Positions 1-5,772 of a stretch of DNA of 6,873 nucleotides are shown one piece after another. The notes under the pieces are model-generated. The model made no database searches and was not told where the DNA came from. It worked only from the letters and a program-made list of their open reading frames with translations. The position numbers and the translations under genes were made by a program. The number at the start of each line of letters is the position of its first letter. The stretch's first letter is position 1. This DNA is from Oscillospiraceae bacterium (GTDB lineage: Bacteria > Bacillota > Clostridia > Oscillospirales > Acutalibacteraceae), in assembly GCA_009783605.1 (NCBI GenBank), contig WRDE01000109.1, forward strand, positions 1 through 6,873, in the 5' to 3' direction.

Positions 1-1
1 C

Positions 2-199
2 GAGGTGCTGGCGGATATGCGCCGCCGGGACGCCGGAGACGCTTCCCGCAACATCTCGCCGCTCCGTCCGGCGGACGACGCGGTGGTGCTGAACACCACC
101 GGCAACAGCTTTGAGCGGTCGCTGGCGCTGCTGGAGGAACTGGTGTCGCAAACGCTGGCAGAAAATCCGCCCCAGTCAAAGGAGGCGCCGTTATGCTGA
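2..199 (+). CDS. cmk: Cytidylate kinase, C-terminal part (5' end outside window)
   Basis: This is the last 65 residues of a reading frame that is open from the window edge and stops with TGA at 197-199. CMP kinase phosphorylates CMP and dCMP with ATP in the cytoplasm. The visible part carries the family's C-terminal signature: an RRRD...D..R segment followed by SPLRPADDAVVLNTTG, which matches the usual R-D-x-x-D...R...PL.PA.DA..LDTT pattern. The Arg/Asp residues of this segment contribute to CMP binding in characterised homologues. The usual LDTT is LNTT here. The rest is the family's C-terminal helix. The stop overlaps the plsC start as ATGCTGA, so the two are probably translationally coupled. 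The ATP-binding P-loop lies outside the window and cannot be checked. Confidence 0.88.
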   Translation, partial: EVLADMRRRDAGDASRNISPLRPADDAVVLNTTGNSFERSLALLEELVSQTLAENPPQSKEAPLC

Positions 200-822
200 T
201 ATTGGGCCGGCTGATCCGGCAGATCGTGAGACCGATTGTCTGGATATTATATCCCTATAAAGTCGTCGGCCGGGAGAACATCCCGCGGCCCCGGCCCGGC
301 GAGCGGCTGATCGTCTGCTCCAACCACGCCGTCGCTTTCGATCCGATTTTTCTGCTGATCTGCCAGCGCCGCCCGGTCTATTTTATGGCCAAGGCGGAGC
401 TGTTCTCAAACCGGCTGAAACGGTTTTTCGTGAGCGGCTGTTTCGGCGCCTTCCCGGTGCGGCGGGGCGAGAACGACACCGGCGCTCTGGAAAAAGCGAA
501 GGAAATCGTCGAGCAGGGCCGGATCCTCGGCATCTATCCCGAGGGCACCCGCAGCAGGGACGGCACCCTGATGCGGTTCCGCAGCGGCGCGGCGCTGCTG
601 GCCGCCCAGACCGGCGCGGATATCCTGCCGGTGGCGACCAATCTGCCGGTCGGAAAATCCCGGCTGTTCCGGCGGTTCACCATCACCTTCGGCCCGGTCA
701 TCACCAACGCCGAGCTGCATCTGCACGACCCGGAAAAGCCCGACCTGCGCTACGCCACCCGGCTGCTGCGGGAACGGATCGCGGGGATGCTGCCGGAGGA
801 GAAGCGGGGAGTTCGGAATTGA
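193..822 (+). CDS. plsC: 1-acyl-sn-glycerol-3-phosphate acyltransferase (PlsC family)
   Basis: This 209-residue protein is typical of short bacterial PlsC enzymes, which acylate lysophosphatidic acid to phosphatidic acid at the membrane. Motif I, NHxxxxD, is present as NHAVAFD (residues 44-50, catalytic His45 and Asp50). The FPVRRGEND block at 87-95 matches motif II, where the Arg residues bind phosphate. Motif III is EGTRS at 117-121, and a motif IV-like LPVATN follows near 145-150. The hydrophobic N-terminus (roughly residues 1-21, LILGRLIRQIVRPIVWILYPY) probably associates with the membrane. The ATG at 193 is supported by AAAGGAGG at 178-185 with 7-base spacing. It overlaps the cmk stop. 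The cmk-plsC-ispH-rpsA order is a recurrent clostridial arrangement, which supports the call. Exact acyl donor (acyl-ACP or acyl-CoA) is not visible. Confidence 0.92.
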   Translation: MLILGRLIRQIVRPIVWILYPYKVVGRENIPRPRPGERLIVCSNHAVAFDPIFLLICQRRPVYFMAKAELFSNRLKRFFVSGCFGAFPVRRGENDTGALEKAKEIVEQGRILGIYPEGTRSRDGTLMRFRSGAALLAAQTGADILPVATNLPVGKSRLFRRFTITFGPVITNAELHLHDPEKPDLRYATRLLRERIAGMLPEEKRGVRN

Positions 823-831
823 GGGATTGAT

Positions 832-1686
832 ATGTTCAAACGGTTTTTGGCATTTTCATTGGCGGTGATTTGTGTCTGCTGCGTGGCGGGCTGTACTGAT
901 ACGGTGGAATTGAGTTCGGCGGTTGTTACGACTGCGGCGGGGACAACTGCTACTACAACTGCGGCGGAAGAACCCCCGGAGCCGACCGATCCGTATGGGA
1001 ATGAAATACATTCTAAATCCAAGGCAGACAAGACGCCTTTCCCGCTGATCGCCATGCTGGAATCAGACGATATCTATTTGTATGGGGCATGGAATTACGG
1101 GGTTTTATTAAAGCACAACGGAAAGGACACCTATTTCGATTGGGATTGGTATACGCCACGGGGTATCATGCCGGAGATGATATATCACGATTTTGATGGC
1201 AATGGCGAAAAAGAATTGGCTATCATCACGTATACCGGATCAGGAACTTTTATCTCTATTATGGATCTACATATGTTGGAAATTACATCCATACCGGAAC
1301 ATAAAGAAACATATGGAAAACCGGAATATGTTGATCATGTTTTATATGGAGATAAACGGGATGGTTGGTATAAACCGAAAATAGACGGTGTACTTTCAAA
1401 TGATAAAAAAGCAGTTACTATCACTTTTAACGGTGAATCATACACAGCAAAAAATAAATGGAATGACGAAGAATATTTCGGTCGGTTTACCGGTATCGGA
1501 CATGGACTTATTGTAGAATTCTCAATCAATAATGACCGGTTATATGTACAAGTAGGTTTGACATTGGAATATGATAACGGTGCAACACCTGCCTATATTG
1601 GCAAAATACAAGCCGAAGTCATCTATAAAGACGGCAAATTCTCCTTCATCAACGAAGCATTGGAAATCGACCCGGATTTTTTGTAA
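832..1686 (+). CDS. Putative lipoprotein of unknown function
   Basis: I do not recognise the family. The 284-residue product starts with a lipoprotein signal: MFKR, a hydrophobic core, then lipobox VAGC with Cys21 as the predicted lipidated residue. A Thr/Ala-rich low-complexity linker (about 31-46) and a Pro/Glu stretch (47-53) follow, as in surface lipoproteins of Gram-positives. The mature domain contains DFDGNGEKELAII (120-132), an acidic, loop-like motif similar to FG-GAP/VCBS or EF-hand-type calcium loops common in clostridial lipoproteins. The rest is rich in Tyr, Trp, Asp and Lys and looks like an extracellular beta-rich fold. The ATG at 832 follows a GAGGGA ribosome site that overlaps the plsC stop; the gap is only 9 bases, and 24 bases separate it from ispH, so it is in the operon. 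From about 1190 the gene is much more AT-rich than its neighbours, suggesting an acquired or fast-evolving insertion. Confidence 0.75.
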   Translation: MFKRFLAFSLAVICVCCVAGCTDTVELSSAVVTTAAGTTATTTAAEEPPEPTDPYGNEIHSKSKADKTPFPLIAMLESDDIYLYGAWNYGVLLKHNGKDTYFDWDWYTPRGIMPEMIYHDFDGNGEKELAIITYTGSGTFISIMDLHMLEITSIPEHKETYGKPEYVDHVLYGDKRDGWYKPKIDGVLSNDKKAVTITFNGESYTAKNKWNDEEYFGRFTGIGHGLIVEFSINNDRLYVQVGLTLEYDNGATPAYIGKIQAEVIYKDGKFSFINEALEIDPDFL

Positions 1687-1710
1687 ATTTTTCGACTGAG
1701 AGGACACACC

Positions 1711-4167
1711 TTGAACGCTCCCATTACGGATAACGAACAGGCGAAGTTGCGCCCGCAGGCGCACGAACCCCAAATAACGCTGGCCCAAACCGCCGGCTTC
1801 TGCTTCGGCGTCGACAACGCTGTAAGCCAGGTCACCGCATTGCTGGATCGGGGGCGCAGTGTCTGTACGCTGGGGCCTATTATCCACAATCCCCAGATGG
1901 TGGCGGAGCTGGCCGGGCGCGGCGTCCGGATTGTGGATGCGCCGGAACAGGTGCAGGAGGGGCAGGTATTGGTGATCCGCAGCCACGGGGTGGCGCGGGC
2001 GATGTATGACGAGATCGCCGCCCGCGGGATTGAGGTCTGCGACGCCACCTGCCCGTTTGTTGCGAAAATTCACAAAATCGTGTCGGAACAGCCGCCGGAC
2101 CGCCCGGTATGGATCGCCGGCGACGCCGGTCACCCGGAGGTAGCCGGTATCCGGGGCCATTGCAAAGGGCCACAATTTGTCTTTTCCTCACCGGAGGAAC
2201 TTTCTTCGCCCGAAGAACTGGAAAATCTGCTTGTCCGACAGCCGGATTTGCGGGAAAAATCCGCCATTATGGTGGCGCAGACGACTTTTCGGGTACAAAC
2301 TTGGGAAAAATGCGTAAAAAAAGTAAAAAAGGACTATACAAACTGGATTGTATTTGATACAATATGCCATGCGACCGCAAAACGGCAGCAGGAAGCGGTG
2401 GAACTGGCGCGGCGCAGCGACTGGATGGCCGTCATCGGCGGCCGGCAGAGCGCCAATACCGCCCGGCTGGCGGAGGTCTGCGCGCAGCACTGCCCCACCG
2501 CGCTGGTCGAAAACGCCGAAGAAGCCGCCGCCGCGCTGCGGACAAGCATTTCCTGCGGTTTATCGAAATCGCAATTTCGCGGTTTACCGGATGGTAAGCC
2601 GTGCGGTTCGCAAGAACCGCGGCGTATCGGCGTCACCGCCGGCGCGTCTACCCCGTCCCAAATTATTAAGGAGGTTCTATTGACTATGACCGACATTCTC
2701 AACGAGGAAAAGATTCCCGAAAGCGTCGAAGCAGCGGACGAAACAGCTGTTGAGTCCTCTGTTCCCGCGGACCCTATTACTCCCGAGGAGAATGCCCCGC
2801 CGGTTGAAGCTGCCGAAAACGCAGCGGATGACGCCGGCGCGGCCCCGGAAATAGCAGCGGAACCCGCGCCGGAACCGGACGCTGCCGCTGCCCCCGTTCC
2901 GGAACCCGAAGCGCCCAAAAAAACCTTTGAGGAAATGACCTATGAAGAGGCTCTGGAGGCTTCGCTGCAGAGCCTGAACAACGACGACAAGGTGCGCGGT
3001 ATCGTGCTCGCCATCACCCCCACCGAGGTGCAGGTCGAGGTGGTCGGCCGGAAACAGGCCGGTTATGTCCCGTTGGACGAGCTGTCCGCCGATCCCAACG
3101 TTGACCCGAATACCGTCCTGAAGGTCGGCGACGAGCTGAGTCTACTGATCATGCGGACCAACGACCTCGAGGGCACCATCATGCTCTCGAAAAAGCGGAT
3201 CGACGCCCAGAAGGGCTGGGAGGATATCATCCTCGCAGAAAAGAACGGCGACGTCCTCGACGCCACCATCACCGACGTCATCAAGGGCGGCGTGCTGGCG
3301 GCCTGCCGGGGCGTCCGGGTCTTTATCCCGGCCTCCCACGCGTCCCATGTCCGGATGGAGGATCTCTCCCCCCTCAAGGGCACCGACGTGAAGATCAAAA
3401 TCATCGACGTCAACCAGAGAGGCCGCCGGGCGGTAGGCTCGGTGCGTATCGTCTCCCGGGAAGACCGCCGTGAAAAGGAAGCTGCCTTCTGGGCACAGGC
3501 AGCGGTCGGCCAGACCTATACCGGTACCGTCAAATCCCTGACCACCTACGGCGCTTTTGTGGATATCGGCGGCGTAGACGGCATGATCCATATCTCCGAG
3601 CTGAGCTGGACCCGGGTGAAGCACCCCTCCGAAGTGGTCAACGTCGGGGACAGCGTCAATGTGTATATCCGCGAGTTGAACCCCGAAAAACACAAGATCT
3701 CTCTCGGGTACCGCAAAGCGGAGGACAACCCCTGGAACATCTTCGTGGATAAATATCCCATCGGCTCCATCGTCGAAGCCAAGGTGGTCGGCATGACCGC
3801 TTTCGGCGCCTTCGCCCAGATCATGCAGGGGGTCGACGGCCTGATCCACATCTCCCAGATCGACCACCGCCGGATCGAAAAACCCCAGGACGCCCTCAAA
3901 ATCGGCCAGATCGTCATGGTCAAGATCACCAACGTCGATTATCAGGCCAAACGCATCAGCCTGTCGATCAAAGCCCTGACCGATCCGCCGGAACCGGAGG
4001 AGATTTTGGAAGAGGCGGAGGAAGCGGCAACTGAAGAGGTTGTTGAAGAAGCGACAGACGCGGTAGTTGAAGAAGCCGCCGAAGAAGCAGTTGCCGAAGC
4101 CGTTGAAGAAACAGCCGAAGAAGCCGCGCCGGAAGTTGAGGAAGTCCCTGCGGAAGCGGAAGAATAA
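1711..4167 (+). CDS. ispH-rpsA: Bifunctional HMBPP reductase (IspH) / 30S ribosomal protein S1 fusion
   Basis: This 818-residue fusion is known from Clostridia. Residues 21-323 are IspH, the [4Fe-4S] enzyme that reduces HMBPP to IPP and DMAPP in the MEP pathway. Cluster ligands are Cys31 (GFCFGV), Cys114 (DATCPF) and Cys219 (DTICHAT). Active-site His59, His92 (SHGV), His141 and Glu143 (GHPEV), the QTT at 190-192 and TAGAST (309-314) are present. The usual SSN triad reads SAN (247-249). About 20 extra residues (near 281-304) coincide with palindromic DNA. Residues 326-405 are an acidic Ala/Pro/Glu linker. Four S1 RNA-binding domains follow at about 426-494, 512-583, 600-668 and 685-755; the last two are the most canonical (GAFVDIGGVDGMIHISEL). 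The tail after 756 is Glu/Ala-rich and has no Lys or Arg. The start is TTG with GAGAGGA at 1698-1704, 6-base spacing. A second ribosome site at the junction may also yield free S1. Confidence 0.93.
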   Translation: MNAPITDNEQAKLRPQAHEPQITLAQTAGFCFGVDNAVSQVTALLDRGRSVCTLGPIIHNPQMVAELAGRGVRIVDAPEQVQEGQVLVIRSHGVARAMYDEIAARGIEVCDATCPFVAKIHKIVSEQPPDRPVWIAGDAGHPEVAGIRGHCKGPQFVFSSPEELSSPEELENLLVRQPDLREKSAIMVAQTTFRVQTWEKCVKKVKKDYTNWIVFDTICHATAKRQQEAVELARRSDWMAVIGGRQSANTARLAEVCAQHCPTALVENAEEAAAALRTSISCGLSKSQFRGLPDGKPCGSQEPRRIGVTAGASTPSQIIKEVLLTMTDILNEEKIPESVEAADETAVESSVPADPITPEENAPPVEAAENAADDAGAAPEIAAEPAPEPDAAAAPVPEPEAPKKTFEEMTYEEALEASLQSLNNDDKVRGIVLAITPTEVQVEVVGRKQAGYVPLDELSADPNVDPNTVLKVGDELSLLIMRTNDLEGTIMLSKKRIDAQKGWEDIILAEKNGDVLDATITDVIKGGVLAACRGVRVFIPASHASHVRMEDLSPLKGTDVKIKIIDVNQRGRRAVGSVRIVSREDRREKEAAFWAQAAVGQTYTGTVKSLTTYGAFVDIGGVDGMIHISELSWTRVKHPSEVVNVGDSVNVYIRELNPEKHKISLGYRKAEDNPWNIFVDKYPIGSIVEAKVVGMTAFGAFAQIMQGVDGLIHISQIDHRRIEKPQDALKIGQIVMVKITNVDYQAKRISLSIKALTDPPEPEEILEEAEEAATEEVVEEATDAVVEEAAEEAVAEAVEETAEEAAPEVEEVPAEAEE
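2185..2220 (+). repeat. Diverged 18-bp tandem duplication in ispH (SSPEEL twice)
   Basis: The peptide SSPEEL occurs twice back to back (residues 159-164 and 165-170), encoded by 2185-2202 and 2203-2220. The DNA copies differ mainly at third codon positions, so the duplication is old or under protein-level constraint. E. coli IspH has a single comparable ESPDDV segment here. It lies in a surface loop region between the GHPEV motif and QTT and probably has no catalytic effect. Confidence 0.5.
2555..2620 (+). repeat. Three consecutive hairpins inside ispH (candidate inserted palindromic element)
   Basis: Three short inverted repeats lie end to end. Hairpin 1: CGAAAT (2564-2569) and ATTTCG (2574-2579), loop CGCA. 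Hairpin 2: CGGTTTACC (2580-2588) and GGTAAGCCG (2593-2601), loop GGAT, one G-T pair. Hairpin 3: GCGGTTC (2603-2609) and GAACCGC (2614-2620), loop GCAA, a GNRA-type tetraloop. GCGGTTTA also occurs as a direct repeat at 2555-2562 and 2579-2586. The region encodes about residues 282-304 of IspH, where E. coli IspH has far fewer residues before the conserved GVTAGAS strand. The structure and the extra length point to a small palindromic element that landed in frame. That interpretation is inferred; the hairpins themselves are directly visible. Confidence 0.6.
2668..2688 (+). promoter_or_regulatory. Internal Shine-Dalgarno and candidate start for free S1
   Basis: A perfect AAGGAGG (2668-2674) lies exactly at the IspH/S1 junction. 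It is followed in frame by TTG at 2680 (5-base spacing) and ATG at 2686 (11-base spacing, residue 326 of the fusion, just before TDILNEEK). Both would start an S1 of about 493-495 residues without IspH. The reading frame is unbroken through the site, so it also encodes the linker (IKEVLLTM). I infer that it is either an active internal start or a relic of the time when ispH and rpsA were separate genes. The sequence alone cannot show which. Confidence 0.55.
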
Positions 4168-4186
4168 GACTATAATTATATCAAGC

Positions 4187-4235
4187 GGCTGACGCGAAAC
4201 GGATTATTGAATCCAATTCGCGTCAGCCCTTTTTT
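4187..4235 (+). terminator. Intrinsic terminator of the cmk-plsC-ispH-rpsA operon
   Basis: A perfect 12-bp stem, GGCTGACGCGAA (4187-4198) with TTCGCGTCAGCC (4217-4228), is extended by an inner stem GGATT (4201-4205) with AATCC (4210-4214). A run of six T follows at 4230-4235. It begins 20 bases after the rpsA stop codon TAA (4165-4167). This is a textbook Rho-independent terminator in the rightward direction. The left side lacks the T-run needed for it to act efficiently on leftward pfk transcripts. Confidence 0.92.
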
Positions 4236-4256
4236 ATAGCGGTTTGACTTTTTGTA
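4235..4256 (+). repeat. 22-bp inverted repeat, left copy flanking pfk
   Basis: This copy has the core GCGGTTTGACTTTT (4239-4252). The same 14 bases occur on the opposite strand at 5726-5739, and 19 of 22 bases match when TAT on one side and GT on the other are included. It points inward, towards the 3' end of pfk, and directly abuts the T-run of the operon terminator. It contains a -35-like TTGACT, but no well-spaced -10 and no rightward gene follow it. Confidence 0.45.
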
Positions 4257-4479
4257 TACTATCTAAAATCCACTAAAGCGGTCAACCCGCGCGGGAAAAA
4301 ATAAGAAAGATGTAGTACACGATTCATCAAATTGCTATAACTTACAACCTGCCATTTATCATTTGCATTCAAGCGATACAGCGTACCACAAACGCCCGGT
4401 ATGTTTTATCCAAGCATTCCAACGCACCATAAACACGTCAGTGTTTATTTATGGAGCTATCTGGCGTTTGTGTATGGGG
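4257..4479. other. Gene-free interval between convergent genes, with nested inverted repeats
   Basis: I find no convincing gene here. An open frame that begins at 4363 runs into the antisense of pfk and has no recognisable protein features. Structures seen are a 10-bp palindrome CCCGCGCGGG (4286-4295), a long-range pair CACAAACGCC (4387-4396) with GGCGTTTGTG (4463-4472), and between them TAAACAC (4430-4436) with GTGTTTA (4441-4447) around a GTCA loop. The nested arrangement lies immediately downstream of the pfk stop. It may form the 3' end structure of the pfk transcript, but no T-run follows on that strand. It could also be remnant mobile DNA. Confidence 0.5.
4387..4472. repeat. Nested inverted repeats downstream of pfk
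   Basis: The outer 10-bp arms (4387-4396 and 4463-4472) are perfectly complementary and enclose a second perfect 7-bp hairpin (4430-4447, loop 4437-4440). The outer right arm ends 7 bases from the pfk stop codon (4480-4482). On the pfk strand no U-tract follows either stem, so a standard intrinsic terminator is unlikely. A structured 3' UTR or a decayed short palindromic element are both possible. Confidence 0.45.
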
Positions 4480-5550
4480 CTAATCCGCAAACGAAACCCC
4501 CGTACTCCGGGCCGCCTGTATAAACGGGTGATCCGGGGGGATGGGTTTGGTTTTGCCGGCCACCTCCGCCAGCGGATTGTGGGTGATCTTCCCGTCCTTC
4601 TTCGCCACCGTCGTCCCGAATGATCCTTCGCAGATCAGGTTGGCCGCGTAGGTCCCGAATTGGGTGGTCAATATCCGGTCATAGGCCGACGGGGCGCCGC
4701 CCCGCAGGTAATGGCCCGGCACCATCGCCCGGGATTCGATACCGGTGGCCTCCTGAATCTCCTTCGCCAGCTTGGCCGATACCGCTGAAAAGCCCAGCGA
4801 CTGCCGCCGGGCAACCCGCTCCTTAGCTTTGATCCCGGCCTCCGCCACTGAATAGGCGCCCTCCGCCACGATGACTACCGAATAGGAACGGCCCCGTTCC
4901 GCCCGCCGGAAGATGGTCTCGCTGATCTTATCGATGTTATAGGGGATCTCGGGCAGCACGATGACCTCCGCCCCGCTCCCCAGCCCAACCGCCAGCGCCA
5001 GCCAGCCGAACTTGTTGCCCATGATCTCCACCACGATCACCCGGGAATGGGAGGCGGCGGTGGTATAGATCCGGTCGACCACCTCCACCCCCAGCTCGGT
5101 GGCGGTATGGAATCCGAAGGTTTCGTCGGTGCCCCAGATATCGTTGTCGATGGTTTTCGGCAGCGCCACCACCTTCAGCCCGTGCTGGGCCAGCAGGTTA
5201 GCGGTCTTATGGGTGCCGTTGCCGCCGAGGGCGATGACGCAATCCAGCCCCAGCTCCCGCGCGTTAGCCACGATCTTGTCGATTTTGGCCAGCCCCGGCT
5301 CCTCCTCGTCCCGCATTGACTTGAAAGGTTGCCGGGTGGTCCGCAGAATGGTGCCGCCAAGGTTCATTATGCCGTAAAAATCCTCCGGCTTCATCTCCCG
5401 GTACTGCTTTTCTAACAGCCCGGTATATCCCCCGATAATGCCGACCATCTCGGCGTCCGGCATCCGCCGGTAGAGGGTTTTGGTCACCCCGCGGATGGCC
5501 GCATTCAAGCCGGGGCTGTCGCCGCCGCTGGTCAGGATACCGAATCTCAT
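4480..5550 (-). CDS. pfkA: 6-phosphofructokinase (ATP- or PPi-dependent, group III-like)
   Basis: The 356-residue protein phosphorylates fructose 6-phosphate to the 1,6-bisphosphate in glycolysis. The nucleotide or PPi loop is GILTSGGDSPGLNAAIRG (4-21). The donor-specificity site is GGNGTHKTA (109-117): Gly112, at the position of E. coli Gly104, is ATP-like. The catalytic motif is PKTIDND (131-137) with base Asp135; Lys132 is the residue usual in PPi-dependent and group III enzymes. The common MGR motif reads MGNK. GHYLRGGAPSAYDR is the sugar-phosphate site near the C-terminus, and the end (EVAGKTKPIPPDHPFIQAAR) is typical. The frame stays open for 52 more codons upstream, but the ATG at 5550 starts the conserved MRFGILTSGGD and follows AAGGAGGT at 5558-5565 with 7-base spacing. 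The leader holds a 19-bp tandem repeat. The phosphate donor cannot be settled from motifs. Confidence 0.92.
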   Translation of the reverse strand: MRFGILTSGGDSPGLNAAIRGVTKTLYRRMPDAEMVGIIGGYTGLLEKQYREMKPEDFYGIMNLGGTILRTTRQPFKSMRDEEEPGLAKIDKIVANARELGLDCVIALGGNGTHKTANLLAQHGLKVVALPKTIDNDIWGTDETFGFHTATELGVEVVDRIYTTAASHSRVIVVEIMGNKFGWLALAVGLGSGAEVIVLPEIPYNIDKISETIFRRAERGRSYSVVIVAEGAYSVAEAGIKAKERVARRQSLGFSAVSAKLAKEIQEATGIESRAMVPGHYLRGGAPSAYDRILTTQFGTYAANLICEGSFGTTVAKKDGKITHNPLAEVAGKTKPIPPDHPFIQAARSTGVSFAD

Positions 5551-5557
5551 GATTGTG

Positions 5558-5565
5558 ACCTCCTT
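5558..5565 (-). promoter_or_regulatory. Shine-Dalgarno of pfk, fixes the start
   Basis: Read on the reverse strand the site is AAGGAGGT, a full match to the anti-Shine-Dalgarno, 7 bases before ATG at 5550. This decides against the longer upstream frame that runs through the tandem repeat. Confidence 0.9.
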
Positions 5566-5619
5566 GATTTTATGGCTGTTTGATAAAATATGTCCGGGCG
5601 CTTTACTTGATTTTTCTCC

Positions 5620-5694
5620 GCGCGGTTCGCGACGGGTCGCGCGGTTCGCGACGGGTCGCGCAGGTCGCGACGGGTCGCGCAGGTCGCGACGGTA
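5620..5694. repeat. 19-bp GC-rich tandem repeat, 3.8 copies, upstream of pfk
   Basis: On the + strand copies 1 and 2 (5620-5638 and 5639-5657) are identical: GCGCGGTTCGCGACGGGTC. Copy 3 (5658-5676) changes GGT to AGG at positions 5-7, and partial copy 4 (5677 to about 5692) shares that variant, giving an AABB order. Each unit contains the palindrome TCGCGA. Complementary arms such as CCGCGCG (5618-5624) and CGCGCGG (5638-5644) can pair, so a transcript would be strongly structured. The block lies 70-144 bases before the pfk start, in the likely 5' leader. Confidence 0.9.
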
Positions 5695-5704
5695 TGACCA
5701 ATTC

Positions 5705-5734
5705 AACCTATTTTTTCCTTACACCAAAAGTCAA
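5705..5734 (-). promoter_or_regulatory. Candidate pfk promoter
   Basis: On the reverse strand, TTGACT (5734-5729) matches the -35 consensus at five of six bases and is followed after 18 bases by TAGGTT (5710-5705), a weak -10 (three of six). It lies upstream of the tandem repeat, so a transcript from here would carry the repeats in its leader. No better pair is visible between the repeat and the ATG. Confidence 0.35.
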
Positions 5735-5743
5735 ACCGCCATA
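5722..5743 (-). repeat. 22-bp inverted repeat, right copy flanking pfk
   Basis: On the reverse strand this copy carries GCGGTTTGACTTTT (5739-5726), identical to the core at 4239-4252 on the + strand. The flanking bases match except for three transitions or transversions over 22 positions. It overlaps the candidate pfk -35 box. Together the two copies bracket pfk with its leader as inward-facing repeats 1.5 kb apart. Confidence 0.45.
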
Positions 5744-5772
5744 ATATAGTCATTCCACCTAAAAAACGGTGC

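Noticed and set aside
406..726. Reverse-strand open frame opposite plsC
   Set aside because: Antisense shadow of PlsC with no ribosome site or motifs.
1540..2175. Long reverse-strand open frame opposite the lipoprotein and ispH
   Set aside because: It is the antisense of conserved IspH and has no recognisable domains, a common effect in GC-rich coding DNA.
2681..2700. Frameshift or gene break between ispH and rpsA
   Set aside because: The frame is continuous from TTG 1711 to TAA 4165, and IspH-S1 fusions are known in Clostridia.
3142..3867. 241-codon reverse-strand open frame opposite S1 domains
   Set aside because: The Asp/Gly/Val/His-rich composition is the mirror of the S1 coding frame, which is clearly the real gene.
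4286..4300. CCCGCGCGGG followed by A-run as a terminator
   Set aside because: Rightward it is followed by A, not T, and leftward the T-run precedes the stem, so neither direction gives an intrinsic terminator.
4363..4623. Rightward 86-codon open frame at the pfk 3' end
   Set aside because: Over half overlaps pfk in antisense, the start lacks a ribosome site, and the start of the frame coincides with inverted repeats.
5620..5694. Possible CRISPR array
   Set aside because: Units are 19 bp and directly adjacent with no spacers; this is a simple tandem repeat.
5551..5706. 52-codon in-frame N-terminal extension of PFK running through the tandem repeat
   Set aside because: The extension is a repeat-derived Arg/Pro-rich sequence, and the conserved PFK N-terminus begins at 5550 right after a perfect Shine-Dalgarno.
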